Source: Aquimonas sp041395245 (lineage in GTDB: Bacteria; Pseudomonadota; Gammaproteobacteria; Xanthomonadales; Xanthomonadaceae). From it: a DNA stretch of 64,000 nucleotides. The position numbers and the translations under genes were made by a program. Shown in pieces: positions 44,801 to 50,929 of this stretch; within the stretch, counting starts at the first letter, position 1; every line of letters begins with the position of its first letter. The DNA is taken from contig JAWLAY010000005.1 of the NCBI GenBank assembly GCA_041395245.1, positions 186,001 to 250,000 of the forward strand. The letters run 5' to 3'. The notes under the pieces are model-generated. The model ran no database searches. It saw nothing but the letters and a program-made list of their open reading frames with translations, and was not told where the DNA came from.

Positions 44801-45917
44801 TCTCCCAGCCGATCACGGCAGCGGCCAGCACCGCAAAGGCTACGCGCAGCTTGCCGACTGTGGCGATGGCATCGGACAAGGACAGATTCGCCGCCGCCCA
44901 CGCTGCGCTGGTGGTGGTCGCCGCCGTGACGGCAGCAGCACCGGCGGTTTGCCACGCGATGATCAGTGCCGGGATCATCCGGTAGATCAGGATGGCAAGG
45001 CCCACTTCGGCCAGCCGGGTCAACCACTGCATCACCGTGTCGAGGTTTTCCGACAGCCACGTCAGGGCTTCGGCCAGCTTCTTGGTGAAGCCGGTGGACT
45101 CGTCCACGCGGCTGATCCACTGGCCAAAGGCGTTCGACAGGCGGGTGAAGGCGGCACTGACGGTCTGCGGCAGTTGCGAGTACTCGGCGGCCAGCACATC
45201 CTTCTGGCTCATCAGCGCGTCGATCACCACATCGGCGGTGAGTCGGCCTTCCTCGGCCAGTTTCCGCAAGCGACCAATCGGCACGTTCAGGCCGTCCGCG
45301 AGGGCTTTTGCCAAGCGCGGCGAATTCTCGACGACGGAGTTGAATTCTTCGCCGCGCAACACGCCCGCCGACAGCGCCTGCCCGAACTGCAACAGTGCCG
45401 ACTGCGATTCCGAGGCGGATGCGCCGGAAATCCGCAGGGCTTGGGAAATCGACTCGGTGAGGTCGAGGGCTTCCTGCTGCTCGCCGCCCAGTTGCCGTAC
45501 CGCCTGCTGCAGCTTGCCGTAGAGCGTAGCGGTTTCGTTGATCGGCACGCCGATGCGCTGGGCGATGGCGAACAGTTCGCGCTGCGCGGTGGTGTATTCG
45601 TTGGAACCGGCGGTGGCCAGCTTCAGGCGCGCGGACATCATCGCCCAGGCATCGGCCACCTGTATCAGCTCGCGCACCTTGTCCGCCGCCCACGAAATCG
45701 TGAGGAAGGCGAGTAGCTGGGTCTTGGCGCTGCTGATCGAGTCTTTGAAGGCATTCATGCCTGCCTTCATCTCGGCCATGCCCGCCGCCGCCTTGTCGCC
45801 TGCGGTCTTGGCGCTGGACGACAGCTCGCCCAGACTGCGCTCGGCAGAGGAAATCGCGCGCTTGAGTCCGTCGTCTGCGCCATCAAGCGCGACGAGGATG
45901 GAGATGCGTTTGGCCAC
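41856..45917 (-). CDS. Tail tape measure protein
   Basis: The 1353-aa protein begins MAKRISILVALDGADDGLKRAISSAERSLGELSSSAKTAGDK. The conserved tape-measure N-terminal domain follows (about 60-260; AMMSARLKLATAGSNEYTTAQRELFAIAQRIGVPINETATLYGKL, GVLRGEEFNSVVENSPRLAKAL). Hydrophobic helices lie around 300-400, then very long coiled-coil regions rich in Q/E/R (about 550-1000). It fixes tail length, which at about 0.15 nm per residue would be near 200 nm. It follows the chaperone/tail-tube genes with one DUF6441-like gene between. A 935-aa plus-strand frame is its shadow. The gene is intact. Confidence 0.9.
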   Translation of the reverse strand: MAKRISILVALDGADDGLKRAISSAERSLGELSSSAKTAGDKAAAGMAEMKAGMNAFKDSISSAKTQLLAFLTISWAADKVRELIQVADAWAMMSARLKLATAGSNEYTTAQRELFAIAQRIGVPINETATLYGKLQQAVRQLGGEQQEALDLTESISQALRISGASASESQSALLQFGQALSAGVLRGEEFNSVVENSPRLAKALADGLNVPIGRLRKLAEEGRLTADVVIDALMSQKDVLAAEYSQLPQTVSAAFTRLSNAFGQWISRVDESTGFTKKLAEALTWLSENLDTVMQWLTRLAEVGLAILIYRMIPALIIAWQTAGAAAVTAATTTSAAWAAANLSLSDAIATVGKLRVAFAVLAAAVIGWEIGTWLREKFAIVRVAGVVMVHVLMRGIEELQYQWESFAAIFTSDTMAAASERHRQRLTEMNQIFAEMYADAQQGTEGAKAAMNTVATAAEEIARRMEAVRQGTQEAFGRGIEAVHSAVEKLKSRLGEVEQAAGKASGTVNDAVAKMGEAYKGLSGLIGAELQTQIAAVKARYAAEQAELTTTRQSERDRMTQGTQLLTDALKQQASLRQQATTQVLSLIDQESQARRDAATSQGATEEERRANVQRVENDILAAKRQTLTQALGDYRQHIDALNAEANRHLAEIQRIENAKRQLTMTTEERIRDIRRQTMSDFEATEDRKRQIAELQQKARTALAAGEFEQSRQFAQKAMDLAVQVANTQSSEAKRGEQARQQSEQTFSQIVQLESQARQANHRREFDTEAQLLQQAGDLRAQMASKAREADRQIRDGKNGVRQSIDEIRESEGLLNDALDAEARAHRTAADTATSARNAIQRTLSDTQSQIDDLTAKLRDGFRITLDANTERLDKALDALDASLREKEYLIQIQADIEEAETRLREYELLLKEGKTLPVDADFTQAQQALDRLKAYAVEHSQFDLKVSTEKAEAAVTNVERQIASLNDLQTQSRHLVEHNADAARAQVMSLNGANTSSTHTIYVTKVETNATGGVVGAGVARFADGGNVASPLASLRFPRMTGGTVPGSGDGDTVPRALDAGAFVIRKAAVRKYGIGALTRLGKVARFAEGGPTLQGSASEGTPPKLPWQKGYEPPKRNKDVVEALKLVELGYQGMMSYVSYQLAHNGLAFSPSFRFNTERHYGKQKGVDTEYLRPLESTKTLTGIEQSTVGLIKNRWRSAMAQALLTGKDLERELISYMESLDGQFFARGGVAASDTVPALLTPGEYVVNRATVQRLGVGFFEAINRMAAPAKALAGRTQAGVQGFATGGFVQPAGISIPRPALVADGTPTRTVRVELAAGGQKVTATLDARDESRLLQLLDDARSRSL

Positions 45918-45923
45918 GGGAGA

Positions 45924-46568
45924 TCAGTCGAGGGTGTCGAGGTGTTTCTGGATCGACGCCGCCAAGCGCGGGATGCGGCTGGCGACGAGCTTTTCGATGT
46001 CGAGGCGCTTTTTCACGGAGACGCGCGTCACCAGCACGGCGATGGGAATGTCCGCAACACGCTTGAGTTTCTTGATGCCGGAATCCTTGCGGTAACGGCG
46101 CTTGAAGCCGGACAGCACCCGGTCGTTCTCAGCGATGTTTTCGGCCATCAGCACGATGTTTCCGCGCTGGTTCTTGATGAAGTAGGCGTTGCCCGAACGG
46201 ATCAGTTCGGCGATCTGCCGCTTGAACAGTTTTCGCCCCACGCGCCCGTGCAGCGGAATCAGCATCCGCCCTTGGATCGTGCCGCCTTTCTCGTGCATGC
46301 CTGCCCACGCAATGCCCGAACCTACATACAGTGCGGGCATCCGCTTCTTGTCCTTGTCCAGCACCTTGGCAGTGAAGCCCTTCACGAAGGATTTCTTCGC
46401 CACGGTGAGCTTGCTGCCCACATGCGTGCGCACATCGGCTTTCAGTTCGGCGGCTTCTTCCTTGATGCCGCGCGCCGCCGCCTTGTGCGCCTTCTCCCGA
46501 ATCTCGCCACCCCAACGGCGCAGGTGTGCCAACGCCGCAGGACTATCGAGGCGGATCGAGATGCGCAT
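45924..46568 (-). CDS. Minor tail protein (DUF6441-like)
   Basis: The 214-aa product starts MRISIRLDSPAALAHLRRWGGEIREKAHKAAARGIKEEAAELKADVRTHVG and contains YVGSGIAWAGMHEKGGTIQGRMLIPL and a basic C-terminal half. The ATG at 46568 is chosen; the frame upstream of it is used by the chaperone frameshift extension. It lies between the chaperone and the tape measure gene, the usual place of this minor tail family. Confidence 0.7.
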   Translation of the reverse strand: MRISIRLDSPAALAHLRRWGGEIREKAHKAAARGIKEEAAELKADVRTHVGSKLTVAKKSFVKGFTAKVLDKDKKRMPALYVGSGIAWAGMHEKGGTIQGRMLIPLHGRVGRKLFKRQIAELIRSGNAYFIKNQRGNIVLMAENIAENDRVLSGFKRRYRKDSGIKKLKRVADIPIAVLVTRVSVKKRLDIEKLVASRIPRLAASIQKHLDTLD

Positions 46569-47135
46569 GGGAGGAGAGCCGGTCGAGGGTTGTGTCGAGG
46601 TGGCGGGCGTCGCCGCGTGTGCCCAGTGCAATCAGGGACAGCAGCCGCGCATCGTGGGCAGCATCCTCGCGCCCGGCAGCGGCGAGATAGCCGCGCACCT
46701 GCGCCAGGGTGTAGCCCGCGATGTCGGCATGGCGGTGGCCGTGGCCGATCAGGGTTTGGAGGACGTCGAACCAGCCGGTGTCGCGTGTTCGATCTGGGCG
46801 AACAGGCCGGACAGCTTCGGCATCACGCTCCGGGTAAAAAAATCGGCGTTGACCTCGATCACCTTGGCGGCGAGCAAGACCGCCTCGTCCGGGTTCAGGT
46901 CATCCACCCAATCGCGCGGTTTGCCGACCGCAATGGCGATGGCCGACAGCAGCGCGCCACCGTGTTCGCCGAACACGGTGAGCCAGTCGATGTCGCCGGA
47001 CAGGTGCGGCATCACCGGGGAAATCGCCCGCAGGAAGGTGGGCAGCTGCCCGACCTTCAAGGGTTTCACGGTGAGGGCTTCGCCCGCGACCGACAGATCC
47101 GCGCCTTGCGGAAAGACGGATTCAAGATCGTTCAT
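46543..47135 (-). CDS. Tail assembly chaperone, long form by -1 frameshift (G-T type)
   Basis: The zero frame (47135 to 46749) gives a 128-aa protein, MNDLESVFPQGADLSVAGEALTVKPLKVGQLPTFLRAI..., typical of the G-like tail chaperone. At 46836-46842 the minus strand reads GAT TTT TTT ACC, a canonical T-TTT-TTT slippery heptamer. A -1 slip there gives an open frame to the TAG at 46543 with the domain WFDVLQTLIGHGHRHADIAGYTLAQVRGYLAAAGREDAAHDARLLSLIALG, which otherwise has no start codon. This copies the lambda G/GT arrangement, where the extension binds the tape measure protein. ATG 47135 has a GAGG site 6 nt upstream. Confidence 0.8.
46749..47135 (-). CDS. Tail assembly chaperone, short form (G type)
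   Basis: The zero-frame product of 128 aa ends at TGA 46749-46751 shortly after the slippery site (…PAGSTSSKP). It is expected to be made in excess over the frameshifted long form. It follows the tail tube gene by a 9-nt gap. Confidence 0.75.
   Translation of the reverse strand: MNDLESVFPQGADLSVAGEALTVKPLKVGQLPTFLRAISPVMPHLSGDIDWLTVFGEHGGALLSAIAIAVGKPRDWVDDLNPDEAVLLAAKVIEVNADFFTRSVMPKLSGLFAQIEHATPAGSTSSKP
46836..46842 (-). promoter_or_regulatory. -1 ribosomal frameshift site T-TTT-TTT
   Basis: Seven thymines on the minus strand lie in phase with the zero frame codons GAT TTT TTT, which is exactly the X-XXY-YYZ form. The slip opens the downstream chaperone extension. Confidence 0.75.
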
Positions 47136-47143
47136 GGTCGGCC

Positions 47144-47896
47144 TCACAACTGCACGATGCGGCCAAACTGGCCGAGCACCGCATCAAAGGGCTTGGTGGT
47201 GTCGGCCAAGAGCGAACCTTCCAGCTCGAACTTGTTGTACTCGTCCGAGATGAAGGAGATTTCCTTCAGGGGATCGAAGGCGACGCGGTACAGCTCGACC
47301 AGCACCTTGGCGTTGTTCTGCGCGGTATTGATGCCTTCCAGTCGCAGGAATCGTTCCGGCAAGGCCTGCGTGAAGATGCCGATTTCCGTTGCCGTGCCGA
47401 AGGTGTAGCTGGCCTTGAACGGCGCAATGAAACCGGACACATCCAGAAACTGCACCGCCCCGAAATCCGTATCGACCGTGTAGTGCATGCCGAGCGTGAG
47501 CGTGGCGGGTGTGCCAGCGGAGTCGGTCAGCACCAGCGCATCCACCTTCGGGTGCGCGAGGAAGTGGCGATCACCGACCGTAGGCACTGCGCCGCCGAGC
47601 GGCTCGTCGGTGACCGAGCCGCCTGCCCCGGTGACGTGGTTGCCGTAGAGGGCGAGTGCGAGGTTTTCCTTGGTGAACTCCTCGATGGTGAGGTTCACGG
47701 TGGCGGACTTCTGCTTGACCATGCGGTGGTCGAGCGAGCGTTGGCCGGTTTGCGACTCGAAGTGTTCGAGCACATCGGTTTTCAGCGAGAGCTTCAGTTC
47801 TGCGACGTTGCCGGGCGAGCGCACTTCCTGCGGGTTGCCGCCCGCATCGCGCTTGCCCAGATAGACGCGGCCCTGGAACGAGGCGTAGGTACTCAT
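47144..47896 (-). CDS. Major tail tube protein
   Basis: The 250-aa protein starts MSTYASFQGRVYLGKRDAGGNPQEVRSPGNVAELKLSLKTDVLEHFESQTGQRSLDHRMVKQKSATVNLTIEEFTKENLALALYGN, a pattern of tail tube proteins of siphoviruses. Its beta-rich middle and C-terminal parts (YTVDTDFGAVQFLDVSGFIAPFKASYTFGTATEIGIF, FDPLKEISFISDEYNKFELEGSLL) fit the tube fold. It is flanked by DUF7210-like and chaperone genes. Intact. Confidence 0.85.
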   Translation of the reverse strand: MSTYASFQGRVYLGKRDAGGNPQEVRSPGNVAELKLSLKTDVLEHFESQTGQRSLDHRMVKQKSATVNLTIEEFTKENLALALYGNHVTGAGGSVTDEPLGGAVPTVGDRHFLAHPKVDALVLTDSAGTPATLTLGMHYTVDTDFGAVQFLDVSGFIAPFKASYTFGTATEIGIFTQALPERFLRLEGINTAQNNAKVLVELYRVAFDPLKEISFISDEYNKFELEGSLLADTTKPFDAVLGQFGRIVQL

Positions 47897-48135
47897 GGTT
47901 TGGTGTCCTTGATGTGACGTTGTGTGGTGCTGGTTTTGGGCGAGGGCGTGGTGACATCGGTGCCACCGTCCTCATGGCGTTGGCGTGCATCGGACGAAGG
48001 CGCGTCGTCAGCAGGACGCGCAATGCCGTGGTCGATCAGCCAGTGCGCGGTCGGTGTGGGCAAGTCGAGCCGGTCACCGGTGGAATACGCCTTGCCCGCA
48101 TGGGTATGGGGGCGCAGCAGGATCAGTGGTTTCAT
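47893..48135 (-). CDS. Small phage protein (DUF7210-like)
   Basis: The 80-aa protein reads MKPLILLRPHTHAGKAYSTGDRLDLPTPTAHWLIDHGIA, with the L-x-PHTHAGK-x-x-x-GD pattern of the small DUF7210-type phage proteins, and a disordered T/S/D-rich tail. It overlaps the tail tube start by 4 nt. Function unknown. Confidence 0.7.
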   Translation of the reverse strand: MKPLILLRPHTHAGKAYSTGDRLDLPTPTAHWLIDHGIARPADDAPSSDARQRHEDGGTDVTTPSPKTSTTQRHIKDTKP

Positions 48136-48139
48136 GGAT

Positions 48140-48586
48140 TCAGCCTTGTTGGGAAAGGTCGTTTGCGTAGGTTCGGTAGGTGATGGCGTAGCGCGCCGGG
48201 AGCGTGGCGACGAGCTCGTCGGCCTCCTCGATCTCGAAATCACAGTCCAGTTCGCGGATACCCAGTGCCAGTCCGCCGAGCGTCACGTCGGCCATCAGCG
48301 CCGCGTGGGCGGCGGTGAGAATCCGGTCGGCCTCGCCTTCCGGTGTGGCCGGAGGCATGGCGCGGGCGAGTGCGGTGAGCCGGATCGTGAGCAGGCGCGA
48401 CACCCGGTCGTTGGCGCGTTCGGTGATGGCATCGGTTTCGGGGAACACGACCAGCGCCGGGCACTGCTCGCGGGCGAGCGCGACGGTGGGTGAGCGGTGC
48501 AAACTCGCGCCCACGCCGGTGGCGGCATCGCGCACGGCAGCGAGCACCGCGAGCAGAATCCGCTCACGCAGGGAATGGGCCGACAT
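48140..48586 (-). CDS. Tail terminator-like protein
   Basis: The 148-aa protein (MSAHSLRERILLAVLAAVRDAATGVGASLHRSPTVALAREQCPALVVFPETDAI) has the helix-strand order of lambda gpU-like tail terminators, with GIRELDCDFEIEEADELVATLPARYAITYRT at the end. Position between the connector and the tail tube genes agrees. It would cap the tail and join it to a head. Confidence 0.7.
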   Translation of the reverse strand: MSAHSLRERILLAVLAAVRDAATGVGASLHRSPTVALAREQCPALVVFPETDAITERANDRVSRLLTIRLTALARAMPPATPEGEADRILTAAHAALMADVTLGGLALGIRELDCDFEIEEADELVATLPARYAITYRTYANDLSQQG

Positions 48587-48589
48587 GGA

Positions 48590-48892
48590 TCACACCCGCG
48601 AAAGCCGCGCGCGACGTTCGGAACCGTCACCGACGGCGCGCAGATCACGCACCTGAAACATCACGCCGCCGATCTCCACGCCGTCGCGCATCGCGATGCC
48701 AGTAAACACCGAGGCCGGAAACGCCATCTCGAAATCCGTACCCACGGCCAAGCCATCGAGCAGGGTGTTGTCCGGCGCGGTGAATCCGACGTGTGCCTGT
48801 ACCGGAGCAGCCCCATTCGAGGGTTGCCAGCGGGCAAGTTTCAGCAGGCCCGCATTCGCAGCAGCAGCGTAGATCGCTTCCACGTAACCCAT
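48590..48892 (-). CDS. Head-tail joining protein-like
   Basis: The 100-aa protein (MGYVEAIYAAAANAGLLKLARWQPSNGAAPVQAHVGFTAPDNTLLDGL) with LSRV-type ending and VMFQVRDLRAVGDGSERRA fits the small head-tail joining proteins encoded between capsid and tail terminator in siphoviruses. ATG 48892 is chosen next to the capsid remnant stop. It would have no head to bind in this element. Confidence 0.65.
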   Translation of the reverse strand: MGYVEAIYAAAANAGLLKLARWQPSNGAAPVQAHVGFTAPDNTLLDGLAVGTDFEMAFPASVFTGIAMRDGVEIGGVMFQVRDLRAVGDGSERRARLSRV

Positions 48893-48894
48893 CG

Positions 48895-49105
48895 TCAGGC
48901 CGATGTGAGCTTGATCAGCACGCCCGGACGGTGGCACATCGGCAGCGGATTGGACTGCGTGTGCAAATCGGTGCCCCGGTCAAACTTGCGCGGCTCCTGC
49001 TTGGCATAGAGCGGCTGGCCGAGCGTGTTGACCGTCTCGTTGAAGTCGGCAGGCGCGAAGTAGGTGGCGAAGGTGTCAATGGTGCCGGTCGGAAAAACAC
49101 GCCAA
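48895..49105 (-). pseudogene. Major capsid protein, C-terminal remnant
   Basis: About 65 residues remain: GTIDTFATYFAPADFNETVNTLGQPLYAKQEPRKFDRGTDLHTQSNPLPMCHRPGVLIKLTSA. This is the end of a phage major capsid protein, as judged by its place directly upstream of the joining protein and its style. The rest of the gene is missing. The frame upstream of about 49105 has no phage character and leads straight into the ParE gene. The remnant marks the border of a deletion that took the head genes. Confidence 0.65.
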
Positions 49106-49126
49106 AACACTACGGCGTAAAAACCC

Positions 49127-49423
49127 TCACTGATCTTCGTCGAGGGCAGCTGGCAAGTCGCGTGCGCCGTGCAGAACCCGCACGATTTCGACCACATCGG
49201 GAAACACGTCGAAGAAGATCACGTAGTTGCCGTGCGCGCAGGAGCGCAGACCCGGTGACAGTTCGGGGTGCTCGCGGTAGCCGAGCGGATTGTTAGCGAT
49301 GCGCTGGCAGTGATCGCGCAGCTCGCGCACGAAGGTGACGGCACGCGCGGGATTGTCGCGGGCGATGTAGTCGCCTATGGCTTCGAGGTCTTGCTCGGCC
49401 AGCGGCTTGATGACCAACTGCAT
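49127..49423 (-). CDS. parE: ParE-type toxin
   Basis: The 98-aa protein is a RelE/ParE-superfamily toxin: MQLVIKPLAEQDLEAIGDYIARDNPARAVTFVRELRDHC, NPLGYREHPELSPGLRSCAHGNYVIFF and VVEIVRVLHGARD are the family blocks. ParE toxins inhibit DNA gyrase. Its start overlaps the antitoxin stop (TGATG). It lies in the gap where the prophage head genes should be and ends about 20 nt from the capsid remnant. Confidence 0.9.
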   Translation of the reverse strand: MQLVIKPLAEQDLEAIGDYIARDNPARAVTFVRELRDHCQRIANNPLGYREHPELSPGLRSCAHGNYVIFFDVFPDVVEIVRVLHGARDLPAALDEDQ

Positions 49424-49683
49424 CAGCGCGCCTTGGCCATCGCGGTGTATTTGGCTTCGAGCCGGTCGAAGACCTCAGCGGCAGGCTTACCCTTACCGCT
49501 GTTGCGGCCCGCGACGATTTCCGACCGCAGGGCTTCCAGTGCGAGCTGCTTGCGCTGCTCGTCGTCTTCGAGCAGGCGCAGGCCCGCGCGTACGACTTCG
49601 CTGGCGTTGTTGAAGCGCCCGCTCTGCACCTGATCGCGGACGAAGGTTTCGAAGTGGGGGCCAAGGGCGACGCTGGTCGGCAT
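49423..49683 (-). CDS. parD: ParD-type antitoxin
   Basis: The 86-aa protein (MPTSVALGPHFETFVRDQVQSGRFNNASEVVRAGLRLLEDDEQRKQLALEALRSEI) has the ribbon-helix-helix of ParD antitoxins and a C-terminal toxin-binding tail. It should repress its own promoter; an operator-like sequence lies just upstream. Coupled to parE. Confidence 0.9.
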   Translation of the reverse strand: MPTSVALGPHFETFVRDQVQSGRFNNASEVVRAGLRLLEDDEQRKQLALEALRSEIVAGRNSGKGKPAAEVFDRLEAKYTAMAKAR

Positions 49684-49696
49684 GAGGATGCTCCTA

Positions 49697-49720
49697 CCTA
49701 TTACTAACAGTTATTATCCC
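49697..49720 (-). promoter_or_regulatory. Candidate parDE operator/promoter
   Basis: An AT-rich stretch directly upstream of parD contains the short palindrome TAACAGTTA inside ATTACTAACAGTTATTAT. This contrasts with the GC-rich flanks and fits a ribbon-helix-helix operator overlapping a -10 box. Confidence 0.45.
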
Positions 49721-49736
49721 CATGCCGCCCGCCGGG

Positions 49737-50126
49737 TCAAATCGCGGTGCCGTTGAGCCGCGCAACGACGACGCCCAACGCCGCCTGCCATCGCCGCCAT
49801 GCGGTGCTGCGGTCGCAGGCGAAGCGGATCGTGATGTCGCGCCAGCCGTAGCGCTTGGCGCGCATCCACACCAGATGCCGCTGCTCCTCCTCCAGCCACG
49901 CGACCCAGCGCATCGTTTCGAGCATTCGGTCGATGGCATCGGGCGATGGCGGAAACGGTTTGTAGATCTTCTCGTCGGCGGCGAAGGCTTCCCACTCGCG
50001 CCGCACGAAGGCGGGCCAGGTGTTGAAGTAGCCAGTGACGCGCACCGGCGGCAGGCGGCGTCCGGTGCTGGCGGCTTCCTCGAAGCGCGCAGCCACGGTT
50101 TCGATTGTCCAAGCCCGATCAGCCAC
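49737..50126 (-). CDS. DUF6362-type phage protein
   Basis: The 129-aa protein (MADRAWTIETVAARFEEAASTGRRLPPVRVTGYFNTWPAF) contains MRWVAWLEEEQRHLVWMRAKRYGWRDITIRFACDRSTAWRRWQAALG, a helix-turn-helix-like C-terminus typical of DUF6362. In intact relatives this gene stands just before the terminase genes, which are missing here. It may be DNA-packaging or late-gene related. Confidence 0.75.
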   Translation of the reverse strand: MADRAWTIETVAARFEEAASTGRRLPPVRVTGYFNTWPAFVRREWEAFAADEKIYKPFPPSPDAIDRMLETMRWVAWLEEEQRHLVWMRAKRYGWRDITIRFACDRSTAWRRWQAALGVVVARLNGTAI

Positions 50127-50322
50127 GGTTGCGCCCTCCGTAGAGGCGCTCGCCGATGGCGCGGATGAACTCGCGCTCGATCATGTCGAGGCGGGTGTCA
50201 TCGTCCTTCACGACGAGAATGTGCTGGTCACGCCAGCCATTGCGCTTCATCGCTTCCAGATCGGTGATGTTCGGTTGCAGCCGCCCCAGTGGGCAGCGGT
50301 ACTGCGGCAGGGAAACTTTCAT
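50119..50322 (-). CDS. Small phage protein of unknown function
   Basis: The 67-aa protein (MKVSLPQYRCPLGRLQPNITDLEAMKRNGWRDQHILVVKDDDTRLDMIEREFIRAIGERLYG) overlaps the DUF6362 gene by 8 nt and lies 1 nt after the resolvase gene. No family is recognised. Confidence 0.7.
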   Translation of the reverse strand: MKVSLPQYRCPLGRLQPNITDLEAMKRNGWRDQHILVVKDDDTRLDMIEREFIRAIGERLYGGRNRG

Positions 50323-50323
50323 C

Positions 50324-50803
50324 TCAAGCCTCCTGCGTCGCGTGCTGTTCGAGTGCCCAGCGCATCAGCGCCAGCGCATCGGCCTCGTTGTCGTCGGCGG
50401 GCGCGAAGCCTGCCGCGCGGATCGCGGCGAGGACGTCGTCCTTGCTGGCATTGCCCTTGCCGGTGGCGTGCTTCTTGATCGTGCCGACCGGCACGCCGGA
50501 GTACGGGATGCCGTGGCGTTCGCACCACGCGGTGAGCGTGGCGAGGAAGCCGCCGTAGGCGTGTGAGGCGTCGGTGGAGACGTGGCGGCGCACTTCCTCG
50601 AAGTAGAGCGTGCCGATGCCGTTGGCGTGGTCGCGCAGTTCTTCCAGCCAGCGTTTGAAGCGAAGGAAGCGCATCCCGCCACCCTCGAAGCGTTGTGGCC
50701 GGAAGCATTCGCTGCCGCTGGTGGTGGAGCCGTCCGACGCGTGCAGCGCCCAGCCGGTGGTGGTGCCCAAGTCCAGGGCGAGGAGGGTGTGGGTGATGGT
50801 CAT
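50324..50803 (-). CDS. RuvC-like Holliday junction resolvase of phage type
   Basis: From ATG 50803 the product has 159 aa. LLALDLGTTTGWAL carries the first catalytic aspartate, LYFEEVRRH the glutamate and DDNEADALALMRWAL the last acidic pair, with PVGTIKKHATGKGNASKDDV between. This is the RuvC/RNase H fold. It probably resolves branched phage DNA. The frame upstream to 50911 has no match. Confidence 0.8.
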   Translation of the reverse strand: MTITHTLLALDLGTTTGWALHASDGSTTSGSECFRPQRFEGGGMRFLRFKRWLEELRDHANGIGTLYFEEVRRHVSTDASHAYGGFLATLTAWCERHGIPYSGVPVGTIKKHATGKGNASKDDVLAAIRAAGFAPADDNEADALALMRWALEQHATQEA

Positions 50804-50929
50804 GGCAATCCTTGGGTTTGGGTCGCCTGACGCAGTTGCCTTAGCAGATCGAACTTGTTCCATATCCGCGCGTACACGCGCGTATAAGACACTTACGATG
50901 TTGAGAGACAACTGCGTCAGAACGATGCG
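50804..50929 (-). other. Intergenic region between primase-helicase and resolvase
   Basis: These 126 bases contain a near-palindromic CGCGCGTACACGCGCG-like run (about 50870-50884). No gene is supported. Confidence 0.4.

Noticed and set aside
42909..45716. Plus-strand open frame of 935 codons opposite the tape measure gene
   Set aside because: It is the complement of a clear tape measure gene with strong family motifs; long antisense frames are common at this GC content and the translation has no domain character.
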